A stretch of 64,000 bases of DNA from Marinibacterium anthonyi (lineage in GTDB: Bacteria; Pseudomonadota; Alphaproteobacteria; Rhodobacterales; Rhodobacteraceae): positions 62,001 through 126,000 of the forward strand of contig CP031587.1 in the NCBI GenBank assembly GCA_003217735.2. The letters run 5' to 3'. The translations under genes and the position numbers were made by a program. Below the pieces are notes generated by a model, which was not told the DNA's origin, ran no database searches, and worked only from the letters and a program-made list of their open reading frames with translations. Positions 10,701 through 20,466 of this stretch are shown piece by piece. Numbering within the stretch: the first letter of the stretch is position 1; each line of letters begins with the position of its first letter.

Positions 10701-11975
10701 ATGAAGGCACTTGAAGGGGTCAAGATCCTCGATTTCACCCACGTGCAATCCGGTCCCACCTGCACGCAGCTGCTGGCCTGGTTCGGCGCTGACGTGATCA
10801 AGGTCGAACGGCCGGGCGTGGGCGATGCCACCCGCAAGCAGCTGGTCGACGTGCCCGGGGCGGACTCGCTCTATTTCACGATGCTCAATCACAACAAGCG
10901 GTCGATCGAGCTGAACTCCAAGAACGAGGCGGGCAAGGAAGTTCTGACCCGTCTCATCGAGACCTGCGACGTGATGGTGGAAAACTTCGCCCCCGGCGCG
11001 TTGGATCGGATGGGCTTCACCTGGGAACGCATCCAGGAGATCAACCCGCGCATGATCCTGGCCTCGGTCAAGGGCTTCGGCCCCGGCAAGTACGAGGATT
11101 GCAAGGTCTACGAGAACGTGGCGCAATGCGCCGGGGGGGCGGCTTCGACCACCGGGTTCCTCGACGGCCCGCCGGTGGTGACCGGCGCGCAGATCGGCGA
11201 CAGCGGCACGGGTCTGCACCTGGCCCTGGGGATCGTGACGGCCCTGTACCAGACCGCGCGCACCGGCAAGGGGCAAAAGGTCCTGGCGCCGATGCAGGAC
11301 GGGGTGATCAACCTCTGCCGTGTCAAGCTGCGCGACCAGCAGCGCCTGTCGGCCGGTCCGCTCAAGGAATATTCGCAATACGGCGCCGGCATCCCCTTTG
11401 GCGATGCCACGCCCCGCGCGGGCAACGATTCAGGCGGCGGCCAGCCGGGGCGGATCCTGAAGTGCAAGGGCTGGGAAACCGATCCCAACGCCTACACCTA
11501 CTTCATCACCCAGGCCGCGGTGTGGGAGAAGGTCTGCGACGTGATCGGCGAACCCGAGTGGAAGACCAAGCCGGGATACGCGACGCCGCCCGAACGTCTG
11601 GACAAGCTGGACGAGATCTTTGGCCGGATCGAGGAATGGACCATGACCAAGACCAAGTTCGAGGTCATGGACACCTGCAACCCGCTGGACATTCCCGTCG
11701 GCCCGATCCTGTCGACGAAAGAGATCATGGAGGACGAGGGCCTGCGCAAGACCGGGACGATTGTCGATGTCGATCACCCCGAACGCGGGCGGTACGTTAC
11801 CGTCGGCTGCCCGATCAAGTTGTCGGAAAGCCCGGTCGAGGTGGTGCGTTCGCCCTTGCTGGGCGAACACACGATGGAAATCCTGCGGGATGTCCTGGGC
11901 TACGACGGCGAGGCGCTGGCCCGGGTCGTGGACTCGGGCGCGGTGGGCAACGTGGACAAACAGGCCGCCGAGTAG
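10701..11975 (+). CDS. frc: Formyl-CoA:oxalate CoA-transferase
   Basis: A class III CoA-transferase that moves CoA from formyl-CoA to oxalate, regenerating oxalyl-CoA and releasing formate. It is 424 residues, close to the usual 428. The catalytic Asp is in [14 protein letters not shown] (Asp167, equivalent to Asp169 of the Oxalobacter enzyme), and the glycine-rich loop that shields it is [11 protein letters not shown] near residue 245. GGGGAGGAGAACGCAA precedes the ATG. It forms an operon with oxc and the next C1 genes. The pairing with oxc favours oxalate as substrate over other class III acids. Confidence 0.96.
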   Translation: MKALEGVKILDFTHVQSGPTCTQLLAWFGADVIKVERPGVGDATRKQLVDVPGADSLYFTMLNHNKRSIELNSKNEAGKEVLTRLIETCDVMVENFAPGALDRMGFTWERIQEINPRMILASVKGFGPGKYEDCKVYENVAQCAGGAASTTGFLDGPPVVTGAQIGDSGTGLHLALGIVTALYQTARTGKGQKVLAPMQDGVINLCRVKLRDQQRLSAGPLKEYSQYGAGIPFGDATPRAGNDSGGGQPGRILKCKGWETDPNAYTYFITQAAVWEKVCDVIGEPEWKTKPGYATPPERLDKLDEIFGRIEEWTMTKTKFEVMDTCNPLDIPVGPILSTKEIMEDEGLRKTGTIVDVDHPERGRYVTVGCPIKLSESPVEVVRSPLLGEHTMEILRDVLGYDGEALARVVDSGAVGNVDKQAAE

Positions 11976-12035
11976 ACTGAATCAAAACGGGGTGATCCGA
12001 CGCAGATCGGACACCCCGGTCCAGGGAGGACATTA

Positions 12036-12953
12036 ATGCGACTGATCGTAATGGGTCAGCAGGCGTTCGGTAAGGACGTCCTGGCCAAGCTTATCGAGAC
12101 CGGAACCGACGAAATCGTGGCGGTTTATTGCGAGCCCGACAAAGAGGGCAAGCCCGCAGACCCGATCAAGGATTTCGCGCTGGAACATGGGCTGCCGGTC
12201 GAGCAGCCCGCGAATTTCGATGACCAGTGCACGCTGGACAAGCTGGCCGGGTTCAACGCCGACCTGATGGTCATGGCCTTCGTGAACGTCTTTGTTCCGG
12301 AAGCCGCCCGCGACATGCCGACCCACGGGTCGATCTGCTTTCACCCGTCGCTTTTGCCGCTGCACCGCGGACCCTCGGCGGTGAACTGGCCGATCATCAT
12401 GGGATCCACCAAGTCCGGCTATTCCTGGTTCTACCCGTCCGACGGGCTGGATGAAGGCGACAGCCTGCTGCAGTGGGAATGCGAGATCGGCCCCGACGAC
12501 ACGGTGATCGACCTCTACTTCAAGAAGATCTACCCGCACGCGGTCGACAGCGTCCTGACGGTTGTCGATCTCTACCGCAACGGGACCCCGCCGCGCATCG
12601 TCCCCGACGAAAGCCAGGCGACCTATGAACGGCGCTGCAACACCAACCACGCGCGGATCGATTGGCACAAGCCGGTCAAGCATGTCTACGACCTGATCCG
12701 GGGCACCAACCCCGCGCCGGGCGCCTGGACCACCTTCAATGGGGCCGATCTGGGCATCTTCGACAGCGTGCGCGTGCCGGGCGACGGCATTTCCGGCCGG
12801 ATCCGGGAAATCACCGATGAAGGCATTTCCGTCCAGGCTGTGGGCGGGCGTGTCCTGGTCAAGCGCGTGAGGCCCGCGGGCGAAGCCAAGATGCCGGCAA
12901 ACGAATGGGCCACGGCCGTCGGACTGAAGCCCGGCGACTCCCTCGGAAATTGA
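12036..12953 (+). CDS. 10-formyl-THF hydrolase-like formyltransferase-fold protein
   Basis: A 305-residue protein with the methionyl-tRNA formyltransferase fold: an N-terminal formyl-THF-binding Rossmann domain and an OB-like C-terminal domain (from about residue 205). It resembles the hydrolase domain of 10-formyl-THF dehydrogenase (ALDH1L1) more than Fmt: [11 protein letters not shown] at the N-terminus, [15 protein letters not shown] with catalytic His103, and [22 protein letters not shown] with catalytic Asp142. The Asn of the Fmt Asn-x-His motif is Cys101 here (Ile in ALDH1L1). No aldehyde dehydrogenase domain follows. Sitting between frc and fhs, it could release formate from 10-formyl-THF or pass formyl groups between formyl-CoA and THF. 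The second activity is speculation. Confidence 0.85.
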   Translation: MRLIVMGQQAFGKDVLAKLIETGTDEIVAVYCEPDKEGKPADPIKDFALEHGLPVEQPANFDDQCTLDKLAGFNADLMVMAFVNVFVPEAARDMPTHGSICFHPSLLPLHRGPSAVNWPIIMGSTKSGYSWFYPSDGLDEGDSLLQWECEIGPDDTVIDLYFKKIYPHAVDSVLTVVDLYRNGTPPRIVPDESQATYERRCNTNHARIDWHKPVKHVYDLIRGTNPAPGAWTTFNGADLGIFDSVRVPGDGISGRIREITDEGISVQAVGGRVLVKRVRPAGEAKMPANEWATAVGLKPGDSLGN

Positions 12954-12981
12954 TGAAACGCTAACACCGGGAAAGCATTCC

Positions 12982-14706
12982 ATGAACGATATCGACACGA
13001 TCAACCCCGCCACCTCGGAAAGCGCACCGAGCAAGCCGAAAACCGACATCGAAATCGCCCGCGCGGCGAACAAGAAACCGATCCAGGAAATCGGCGCGAA
13101 ACTGGACATCCCGACAGAGCACCTGCTGCCGTTCGGCCATGACAAGGCGAAGATCTCGGAGACCTTCATCAAGTCGCTGGCGGATCAGAAGGACGGCCAC
13201 CTGGTGCTGGTGACCGCGATCAACCCGACGCCGGCGGGCGAAGGCAAGACCACGACCACTGTGGGTCTGGGCGACGGTCTGAACGCCATCGGCAAGAAGA
13301 CCGCCGTGTGCATCCGCGAAGCCTCGCTTGGTCCCTGCTTCGGCATGAAGGGCGGCGCGGCGGGCGGCGGTTACGCCCAGGTGGTGCCGATGGAGGACAT
13401 GAACCTTCACTTCACCGGCGACTTCCACGCGATCACCAGCGCGCACAACCTGCTGGCCGCGATGCTGGACAACCACATCTACTGGGGCAACGAGCAGCAG
13501 ATCGACATCCGCCGCATCGCCTATCGCCGGGTGATGGACATGAACGATCGCGCCCTGCGCCAGATCGTCTGCAACCTGGGCGGCGTCGCCAACGGCTTCC
13601 CGCGTGAATCGGGCTTTGACATCACCGTGGCGTCCGAAGTCATGGCGATCCTGTGCCTTGCGACCGACCTTGCCGACCTGGAAAAACGCCTGGGCGACAT
13701 CATCGTGGCCTACCGCCGCGACAAGACACCGGTCTATTGCCGCGACATCAAGGCCGACGGCGCCATGACCGTGCTGCTTCAGCAGGCCATGCAGCCGAAC
13801 CTGGTGCAGACGCTGGAAAACAACCCGGCCTTCGTGCACGGCGGCCCCTTCGCCAACATCGCGCACGGCTGCAACTCGGTCGTCGCCACCACCACCGCGC
13901 TGAAACTGGCCGATTACGTGGTCACCGAAGCGGGCTTTGGCGCCGACCTGGGTGCCGAGAAGTTCATGGACATCAAGTGCCGCAAGGCGGGTCTGAAGCC
14001 CGAGGCGGTGGTGATCGTGGCCACGGTCCGCGCGATGAAGATGAACGGCGGTGTCGCCAAGGCCGACCTTGGCGCGGAAAACGTGGACGCCGTGAAGGCG
14101 GGCTGCGCCAACCTGGGCCGTCACATCGAGAACGTGAAGAAGTTCGGCGTGCCGGCGGTCGTCGCCATCAACCACTTCGTCACCGACACGGACGCCGAAG
14201 TGCAGGCGGTGAAGGATTTCGTCGCCACGCAAGGCACCGAGGCGATCCTGTGCAAGCACTGGGCGAACGGGTCGGCCGGGACAGAGGACCTGGCCAAGAA
14301 GGTTGTCGAGTTGGTGGAAAGCGGGGTCGCGAACTATGCGCCGCTTTACCCGGACGAGATGCCGCTGTTCAAGAAGATCGAGACCATCGCGACCGAGATC
14401 TATCGCGCCGACGAGGTGATCGCCGACAGCAAGATCCGCGCCCAGCTGAAGGAATGGGAGGAACAGGGATACGGCAACCTGCCGGTCTGCATGGCCAAGA
14501 CGCAGTATTCCTTCACCACCGATCCGAACAAGCGCGGCGCGCCGACGGGTCACAGCTTGCCGGTCCGCGAAGTGCGGCTGTCGGCCGGTGCCGGGTTCAT
14601 CGTGGTCATCTGCGGTGAGATCATGACGATGCCGGGTCTGCCCAAGGTGCCCTCGGCCGAGATGATCTGCATCAATGACGACGGTCTCATCGACGGGCTG
14701 TTCTGA
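12982..14706 (+). CDS. fhs: Formate-tetrahydrofolate ligase
   Basis: ATP-dependent synthesis of 10-formyl-THF from formate and THF, the entry of formate carbon into the serine pathway; the reaction is reversible. It is 574 residues, slightly longer than the usual roughly 557 because of an N-terminal tail of about 18 residues. The P-loop-like [18 protein letters not shown] lies at residues 83-100, followed by [36 protein letters not shown] and [17 protein letters not shown], all diagnostic. It starts 28 nt after the formyltransferase-like gene and ends 5 nt before a universal stress protein gene. Confidence 0.97.
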   Translation: MNDIDTINPATSESAPSKPKTDIEIARAANKKPIQEIGAKLDIPTEHLLPFGHDKAKISETFIKSLADQKDGHLVLVTAINPTPAGEGKTTTTVGLGDGLNAIGKKTAVCIREASLGPCFGMKGGAAGGGYAQVVPMEDMNLHFTGDFHAITSAHNLLAAMLDNHIYWGNEQQIDIRRIAYRRVMDMNDRALRQIVCNLGGVANGFPRESGFDITVASEVMAILCLATDLADLEKRLGDIIVAYRRDKTPVYCRDIKADGAMTVLLQQAMQPNLVQTLENNPAFVHGGPFANIAHGCNSVVATTTALKLADYVVTEAGFGADLGAEKFMDIKCRKAGLKPEAVVIVATVRAMKMNGGVAKADLGAENVDAVKAGCANLGRHIENVKKFGVPAVVAINHFVTDTDAEVQAVKDFVATQGTEAILCKHWANGSAGTEDLAKKVVELVESGVANYAPLYPDEMPLFKKIETIATEIYRADEVIADSKIRAQLKEWEEQGYGNLPVCMAKTQYSFTTDPNKRGAPTGHSLPVREVRLSAGAGFIVVICGEIMTMPGLPKVPSAEMICINDDGLIDGLF

Positions 14707-14711
14707 CCATC

Positions 14712-15575
14712 ATGACAAGCAGCACCTTGCATACGATCATGATGCCCGTCCGCGGCGATGGCAGGGGGCCCTTGCTCTTTGCCCACGCCGCGGCGCTGGC
14801 CAAGCGCTTTGGCGCGCACGTCAAGGTCGTCCACTGCCACCCCAAGACCGAGGACCTGATGCCGAAAGGCGTCGTGATCCCCGGCTTCCTGCGCAAGCAG
14901 ATCGAGGAAGCCTCGCAAGCGAGTGCCGACACCGAACAGGACTTCCTGGAAGAGAAGTTTTCGGCTGATGCCGCCAAGCACGGCATCACCATCAAGGACC
15001 CGTCGTTGGACACGCCGACGGCGAAGTTCTACGAATACACCGGCAAGCAGGTCGAAGCCGTGCGCTATTTCGGCCGTCTGTCGGACCTGATCTGCGTGGC
15101 CAAGCCCAGCAAGTCCGAAGACCTCGGGTTCAATACGCTGAAGGAAGCCCTGTTCTACTCGGGCCGTCCGGTGCTGATCTGCACCGACACGGACCAGGTC
15201 GACCTGACCATCGGCAAGCACGTGGCCATCGGGTGGAACGGATCGCTTGAATCGACCCGCGCCGTGGCCCTGGCCATGCCGCTGATCGAACACGCCGAAA
15301 AGGTGACCATCCTGACGGGTGGCACCACCAACCATTCCGCCACGCCCGAGGATTTCCAGGATTACCTGGCCCATCGCGGTGTGACGGCGGACGTGGTGCG
15401 GTTTCACGTCCATGGCATCGCCGGCCGCCAGCTTCTGGCGAAGTCCGACGAGGTCGGCGCGGACCTGCTGATCATGGGCGCCTACCATGAAAGCTATGAA
15501 CGGGAATCCCTGCTGGGCGGGAATTCGGCCGCTGTCGTGGAGGAAGCGACCATACCCGTTGTTATGGTTCACTGA
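14712..15575 (+). CDS. Universal stress protein, two tandem Usp-like halves
   Basis: A 287-residue UspA-superfamily protein. The C-terminal half (from about residue 160) has the clearer fold, with HVAIGWNGSLESTRAVALAMPLIEHA and the final GADLLIMGAYHESYERESLLGGNSAAVVEEATIPVVMVH nucleotide-binding loop; the N-terminal half (IMMPVRGDGRGPLLFAHAAALAKRFGAHV) is a degenerate Usp domain. It lies 5 nt after fhs, so it is translationally linked to it, and it precedes a TTT importer. Usp proteins often accompany carboxylate transporters, where they may sense ATP and tune uptake. The role here is unproven. Confidence 0.88.
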   Translation: MTSSTLHTIMMPVRGDGRGPLLFAHAAALAKRFGAHVKVVHCHPKTEDLMPKGVVIPGFLRKQIEEASQASADTEQDFLEEKFSADAAKHGITIKDPSLDTPTAKFYEYTGKQVEAVRYFGRLSDLICVAKPSKSEDLGFNTLKEALFYSGRPVLICTDTDQVDLTIGKHVAIGWNGSLESTRAVALAMPLIEHAEKVTILTGGTTNHSATPEDFQDYLAHRGVTADVVRFHVHGIAGRQLLAKSDEVGADLLIMGAYHESYERESLLGGNSAAVVEEATIPVVMVH

Positions 15576-15733
15576 CACAACCATAAAGAGAGGAGGAGAA
15601 TTAAGGGGAGGACGACAAGAGAATACCAAGGAAAGTTTTCCGGGCCAGCCAGGCAATAAAAAAGCACGTCTATCAATTGGCTTCAGTCGACGCATGTCGC
15701 GACCCGGAACGGATACTACTTAGGGAGGAATAC

Positions 15734-16717
15734 ATGAAACTCTGGAAGACTCTGACGATGAGTGCGGCCGCTTTGGCGGTCATGGCTCCGGCGGCCTTTG
15801 CGGAATGGCAGCCCCGCAAGCCCGTGGAATTCATCATCATGGCCGGAACCGGCGGCGGCGCGGACCAGATCGCGCGCCTTCTGCAGGGCCTGATCCAATC
15901 CAAGGGCCTCAGCCCGCGGCCCTTCATCCCGATCAACAAGCCCGGTGGGTCCGGTGCCGAAGCGCTTTCGTACATGAAAGAAAAGGAAGGGGACAACCAC
16001 ACGCTTCTGGTGGCCCTGAACAGCTTCTACACCACGCCGATCATCCAGGACGAGCTGGACATCGACATCACCACCTTCGCGCCGATCGGCCGGATGGCGA
16101 TGGACACGTTCCTGCTGTGGGTGAACACGGACCAGGAAGACATCACCGATCTTGAAAGCTATGTCGCGGCCGTCAAGGCGCAGGACAGCGCCTGGAAAGT
16201 CGGCGTCACCGGGTCGGGCCAGGAAGATTCGATCCTGACCGCGATGATGGAGAAAGAGCTGGGCTACAAGGTGACCTACATCCCGTTCCAGGGCGGTGGC
16301 ACCGTGGCCAAGAACCTTGTCGGCAACCAGATCGACTCGACCGTGAACAACCCCTCGGAACAGATGGAGTTCTGGCGGGCGGGCAACGTCAAGCCGCTGG
16401 TTCAGTTCAACGGCGAACGCACCGAACCCTTCATGGACGTGCCCACCGCCGAAGAACTTGGCGTCGATATCGAGTACTACATGCAGCGCTCGATCTCGGG
16501 CCCGGCCGGCATGGATCCGGAAGCGGTCGCCTGGTACCAGGACCTCTTCGAGGAGCTGTTCAACAGCCAGGAATGGCAGGACTATTGCAAGTCCGACGGC
16601 CTGACCTGCGACAAGTGGCTGACCGGCGATGACCTTGCCGCCTTCCACGAGGCCCAGCTGCAGCGCCACGTCGAGCTGATCGAAGCGGTCGGCGCCGAAA
16701 GCATCACGTCGAAGTAA
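15734..16717 (+). CDS. tctC: TTT-family solute receptor (Bug/TctC type)
   Basis: The periplasmic carboxylate-binding protein of a tripartite tricarboxylate transporter. It is 327 residues with a signal peptide (KKxx-like start, hydrophobic core, AFA cleavage near residue 22). The mature start EWQPRKPVEFIIMAGTGGGADQIAR is the classic Bug-family phosphate-cradle-like loop for binding a carboxylate. The ATG at 15734 follows TAGGGAGGAAT. It lies 158 nt downstream of usp, so it may have its own promoter. Given its position directly after oxc-frc-fhs and the absence of an OxlT-like carrier, oxalate is the best guess for substrate. That is inference. Confidence 0.92.
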   Translation: MKLWKTLTMSAAALAVMAPAAFAEWQPRKPVEFIIMAGTGGGADQIARLLQGLIQSKGLSPRPFIPINKPGGSGAEALSYMKEKEGDNHTLLVALNSFYTTPIIQDELDIDITTFAPIGRMAMDTFLLWVNTDQEDITDLESYVAAVKAQDSAWKVGVTGSGQEDSILTAMMEKELGYKVTYIPFQGGGTVAKNLVGNQIDSTVNNPSEQMEFWRAGNVKPLVQFNGERTEPFMDVPTAEELGVDIEYYMQRSISGPAGMDPEAVAWYQDLFEELFNSQEWQDYCKSDGLTCDKWLTGDDLAAFHEAQLQRHVELIEAVGAESITSK

Positions 16718-16728
16718 CAAGCCAACCC

Positions 16729-16757
16729 CGCCGGGCCGCCCCCAGCGTGGCCCGGCG
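16729..16757 (+). promoter_or_regulatory. Intra-operon GC hairpin between tctC and tctB
   Basis: Perfect 9-bp arms CGCCGGGCC (16729-16737) and GGCCCGGCG (16749-16757) around an 11-nt loop, 12 nt after the tctC stop. It probably protects the receptor mRNA and/or attenuates permease expression. Confidence 0.6.
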
Positions 16758-16869
16758 ACACAACCAGACAACAGCCCGCAGCAACCGATCCGATCCGCGC
16801 GCAGCGACGCGCGCCATGGACCGAGACAGGACGCAAAAGTCGTCGGCCGTGCGGGAGTGGAGGAATGAA

Positions 16870-17397
16870 ATGTCTGTTCGTACGGCTGAGTTGTTCATGG
16901 CTATCGCCATGTTCCTGGCTTCACTGGGCCTGATGTGGACGGTCTATACCGATGACCTGGCCATCGGCTGGGTCGCCGGGCGCGGGCCTGGCTCCGGGAT
17001 GTGGCCGTTCTGGCTGTCGCTTGGCATGGCGCTGTCGTCCGTCTGGACGCTGTGGCGCTGGTATACCGGCGTCACGCCGGAATCGCGCAACCAGGACCCC
17101 TATATCGACCCCGAGACGATCTTCATCGTGGGTATCACTGTCGCGGCGATCTTCTTTCTGCTGCTGCTGACCGGGATCATCGGCCTGTATTTCTCGATGA
17201 TGCTGTTCCTGATGTTCTACATCCGGGTCATCGGCCGCCATACCTGGGGCGTGACGATCGCGGTCACGCTTGCCGTGCCGGTCGTGACCTACCTGCTCTT
17301 CGAGGTTGCGCTGAACAAGTACCTGCCGCGGGGACTGCCGTTCTTCGAGAACATCTTCATGCACATCGACGACTTCCGCTACTCGCTCATGTCCTGA
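16870..17397 (+). CDS. tctB: TTT transporter small membrane subunit
   Basis: A 175-residue integral membrane protein with four predicted hydrophobic helices (about residues 6-24, 40-58, 78-110 and 120-140), as usual for TctB. The start at ATG 16870 is chosen for its GTGGAGGA ribosome site; the open frame extends 41 codons upstream but that stretch is hydrophilic and Arg-rich, unlike the family. It pairs with TctA 45 nt downstream. TctB sequences are weakly conserved, so context carries much of the call. Confidence 0.88.
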   Translation: MSVRTAELFMAIAMFLASLGLMWTVYTDDLAIGWVAGRGPGSGMWPFWLSLGMALSSVWTLWRWYTGVTPESRNQDPYIDPETIFIVGITVAAIFFLLLLTGIIGLYFSMMLFLMFYIRVIGRHTWGVTIAVTLAVPVVTYLLFEVALNKYLPRGLPFFENIFMHIDDFRYSLMS

Positions 17398-17442
17398 TGT
17401 CGCCCCGCCAATGAAACAGTCTTCCAACAGGGGACGTGCCCA

Positions 17443-18963
17443 ATGGACTCTATAATCAGCCTGCTCGGCGCCGGACTTCTGCAGTCCTTCGAGCCGCTCA
17501 ACCTTGCCATGATCTTCCTGGGATGTTTCGCCGGGTTGTTCATCGGCGCCATGCCCGGCCTTGGTTCGGTCAACGGCGTGGCCATCCTGCTACCGGTCAC
17601 CTTCCTGGTGCCGCCGACCTCCGCCATCATCTTCCTGGCCGCGTTGTATTACGGGGCCATGTACGGGGGCGCCGTGTCGTCGATCACGCTGGGGATCCCG
17701 GGGGCGTCGACCGCCGTGGCCACCGTCTTCGACGGACGCCCCATGGCCCAGAAGGGCAGGGCGGACCAGGCGCTCATGGCCGCGGCCATCGCGTCCTTCA
17801 TCGGGGGCACGATCTCGGTCATCCTGTTCACCGGCTTCGCCCCGCCGCTGGCCGCCTTCGCGCTGAAATTCGGCCCGCAGGAGGAATTCGCCCTGATGCT
17901 GCTGGCCTTCGCCACCTTCATCGGCCTGGGCGGGGATGACATCCCGAAAACCATCTTCTCGATCCTGATCGGGCTGGTGCTGGCCGCTGTCGGCTTCGAC
18001 ATCATCTCGGGCAAACCGCGCCTGATCTTCTTCGGCATGGTCGAATTCCAGCGCGGCATCGAATTCCTGGTCCTCGCCATCGGCATCTATGGCATCGGCG
18101 AGATGATCTGGACGCTGGAACACACCAAGGGCGCCGTGCAGATGCACAAGGTCGAGGTGGGTTTCAAAAAGATCATCAACAACCTCAAGCAGGTGAAGCA
18201 GTACTTTCCGTCGACGATCCTGGGGTCGTTCCTGGGCTTCTTCATCGGCACCCTGCCGGCAGCCGGCGCCACTCCTGCGGCCCTGATGTCCTATGGCCTG
18301 GCCAAATCGTTCTCCAAGGACGGCGACAGCTTCGGCAAGGGCAACGTGTCGGGCGTCGCGGCGCCGGAATCGGCCAACAACGCGGCCTCCACCGGGTCGA
18401 TGCTGCCGATGCTCACGCTGGGTATTCCCGGCTCGCCCACCACGGCGATCCTGCTGGGCGGCATGATCATCTGGGGTCTGCGCCCCGGGCCGCTGCTGTT
18501 CTCGGAAAGCCCGGATTTCGTCTGGGGCCTGATCGGGTCGATGTATGTCGCCAACTTCGTGACGGTGATCCTGAACATCGCGCTGATCCCGGCCTTCATC
18601 CGGGTGCTGGCGATGCCCTTCACCATCCTGGCGCCGATCATCTTCATCCTCTGCACCGTCGGCGTCTTTGCCACCACGGACCGGATGTTCGACACCTGGC
18701 TGATGCTTCTGCTGGGCTGCATGGGCTACCTGATGCGCAAGCTGAACTACCCGGTCGCCCCCGCCGTCCTGGCCATCGTGCTGGGCCCGCTGACGGAACG
18801 GTCGCTGCGCCAGTCGCTGATTTCCAGCCAGGGCGATGCGATGACCTTCTTCGAACGCCCGATCTCGCTGGTGTGCATCCTGATCGCGGTTGCGCTGGTG
18901 TCCTACCCGGCGGTGTCGGGGTTCCTTCGCCGGCGCAAGGCCATCGTCGAAGCGGCCGAATGA
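17443..18963 (+). CDS. tctA: TTT transporter large membrane subunit
   Basis: The 506-residue translocating subunit of the tripartite tricarboxylate transporter, with about 11-12 membrane helices. Family signatures are GLFIGAMPGLGSVNGVAILLPVTF near the N-terminus, YGAMYGGAVSSITLGIPGASTAVATVFDG around residues 69-98, and the internally repeated GTLPAAGATPAALMSYGLAK plus LTLGIPGSPTTAILLGG in the second half. Two glycine-proline repeats form the transport core. It is the last gene of the array and is followed by a strong rho-independent terminator. Confidence 0.96.
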   Translation: MDSIISLLGAGLLQSFEPLNLAMIFLGCFAGLFIGAMPGLGSVNGVAILLPVTFLVPPTSAIIFLAALYYGAMYGGAVSSITLGIPGASTAVATVFDGRPMAQKGRADQALMAAAIASFIGGTISVILFTGFAPPLAAFALKFGPQEEFALMLLAFATFIGLGGDDIPKTIFSILIGLVLAAVGFDIISGKPRLIFFGMVEFQRGIEFLVLAIGIYGIGEMIWTLEHTKGAVQMHKVEVGFKKIINNLKQVKQYFPSTILGSFLGFFIGTLPAAGATPAALMSYGLAKSFSKDGDSFGKGNVSGVAAPESANNAASTGSMLPMLTLGIPGSPTTAILLGGMIIWGLRPGPLLFSESPDFVWGLIGSMYVANFVTVILNIALIPAFIRVLAMPFTILAPIIFILCTVGVFATTDRMFDTWLMLLLGCMGYLMRKLNYPVAPAVLAIVLGPLTERSLRQSLISSQGDAMTFFERPISLVCILIAVALVSYPAVSGFLRRRKAIVEAAE

Positions 18964-18987
18964 AATTGTCCCGTCGTGACAAAACTG

Positions 18988-19011
18988 GGGGGCCTTCGGG
19001 CCCCCTTTTTT
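18988..19011 (+). terminator. Rho-independent terminator of the oxc-frc-fhs-tct array
   Basis: A 7-bp GC stem (18988-18994 with 18999-19005) closed by a C(TTCG)G tetraloop, followed by six T. It lies 24 nt after the tctA stop and just before the convergent ScfR gene end. Confidence 0.92.
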
Positions 19012-19013
19012 CG

Positions 19014-20420
19014 TCAGCTTTCGTACCTGGTATTGCCACGCCGGTTCTCGTCGATGGGCAGTTCGGTGAACAAGGGCTGATGCGCGCGCTGCAGGCAGTT
19101 CTGACGCGGGCACAGGTGACAGTTGATCCCGATCGGCGCGAAAAGCTTCGGGTCGTCGAAATTGTAGCTGGACGCATAGCGGATCCGGTGCGCGTACCCC
19201 GCCTCGCATCCCAGCGCCAGCGTCAGGCGGCGGTCCTGGGTTTCCTCGGAAAACACGGGCCGGTGCACCGTCCGGCTGATGGTGAAATAGCGATCCCCAT
19301 CAGGCAGTTCCACGAATTGCGGCATGATCACCCCGGGCGTGTAGAACGCCGTGTGGATGTTCCACACCGGGCACGACCCGCCATGTTCCGCCAGATGGAA
19401 CGTGGTCGAGTTGAAGCGCTTGGTCACGTTGCCCGCCTTGTCCACCCGCATGAAGAAAAACGGCACCCCGCGCGATCCTTCGCGGTTCAGCGCCGTCACC
19501 CTTTGGCACACCTGTTCGAAACTGGCACCAAAGGCCGCCGCCACGCGGTCCAGGTCGTACCCGGTGCTTTCCACTTCGGCGAAGAACGCGTCGTAGGGCA
19601 TGATGAAGGCGGCGGCGAAGTAATTCGCCAGCTCCACCCGCAGCCGCGACAGCGCGGGCTGGGCTTCGATCCCGCTTTGCCCGGCGATGTCGGTGATCAG
19701 GTCCGGGAATTGCACGCCGCACAGCACATGGGCCAGCTGGAAAACCCGGTTCGCGTTGTTCAGCGCCTGGCTGAGGTACACGACCTTGTCGGTCTCGTCG
19801 TAATAGCGCAGCGCGTCGCCCATGTCGTCGATCCGGCGCACCACCACGGTGATCCCGTGATCCTGCCCCAGCCGGTCGCGCAGTTCCGCATAGCGGTTCT
19901 CGGGCGAGGTGAAGCGGCCGTTCCAGACTTCCTCGGCCGCTGTTTCCAGCGCCGGGAAGTAATTGCGGTGGTTGCGGAAGAAGTCGTGGATCAGCGTTTC
20001 GGGCGAGGTGCGCAGCAATTCGCCCCCGGTCTGTTCGCCGCCCAGCTTCATCACCTTTTCCAGCGCCGAACGATGAGCGATATGCAGCTGAAGGAATTGT
20101 TCGACCAGGCGCGGCGCATGGTCTATGGCGCCGCGGATTTCCTGCAGATCGGGCCTGTCGCCGGTCAGGATCGGATCCTGCACCGCGCTGCGCAGTGCTG
20201 CGATGCGGCGCGAACTGTCGTCCTGCGTCAGCTCGCGCCAGTCCAGGTCGTAATTGTCCGCGATCGACATCAGCAACTGCACCGACAGCGATCTTTGATT
20301 GTTTTCAAGAAGGTTCACGTAAGACGCGCTGATCCCCAGCGTCTTGGCCATCTGCGCCTGGGTCTGCTTTCTGTCCCGCCGCAACTGCCGCAGCCGGGGG
20401 CCGATCAGGGTCTTTGTCAT
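19014..20420 (-). CDS. XRE-family short-chain acyl-CoA regulator (ScfR-like)
   Basis: A 468-residue regulator with an N-terminal Cro/C1 helix-turn-helix (about residues 7-62, QAQMAKTLGISASYVNLLENNQRS), a central IrrE/ImmA-like peptidase-derived domain (roughly 160-320, with LRVELANYFAAAFIMPYDAFF in place of an active HExxH) and a C-terminal domain ending in CHLCPRQNC. This architecture belongs to the ScfR/RamB group, which responds to short-chain acyl-CoAs and controls acetate, propionate and glyoxylate genes. It diverges from the ketopantoate-reductase-like/glyA/sga/hpr array, which it may control through the 20456 palindrome. The family call is firm; the target is inferred. Confidence 0.88.
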   Translation of the reverse strand: MTKTLIGPRLRQLRRDRKQTQAQMAKTLGISASYVNLLENNQRSLSVQLLMSIADNYDLDWRELTQDDSSRRIAALRSAVQDPILTGDRPDLQEIRGAIDHAPRLVEQFLQLHIAHRSALEKVMKLGGEQTGGELLRTSPETLIHDFFRNHRNYFPALETAAEEVWNGRFTSPENRYAELRDRLGQDHGITVVVRRIDDMGDALRYYDETDKVVYLSQALNNANRVFQLAHVLCGVQFPDLITDIAGQSGIEAQPALSRLRVELANYFAAAFIMPYDAFFAEVESTGYDLDRVAAAFGASFEQVCQRVTALNREGSRGVPFFFMRVDKAGNVTKRFNSTTFHLAEHGGSCPVWNIHTAFYTPGVIMPQFVELPDGDRYFTISRTVHRPVFSEETQDRRLTLALGCEAGYAHRIRYASSYNFDDPKLFAPIGINCHLCPRQNCLQRAHQPLFTELPIDENRRGNTRYES

Positions 20421-20455
20421 GGCTGAGCCTTACAACATTACAAATAGAAAGGGCC

Positions 20456-20466
20456 GTAAAGTTTAC
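20456..20466. promoter_or_regulatory. GTAAA-G-TTTAC palindrome in the ScfR/C1 divergent promoter
   Basis: Perfect 5-bp arms around one central base, inside an AT-rich 146-nt divergent region. Two TTACAA direct half-repeats lie nearby (about 20430-20443). It is a candidate operator for the adjacent ScfR-like protein. Confidence 0.45.
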
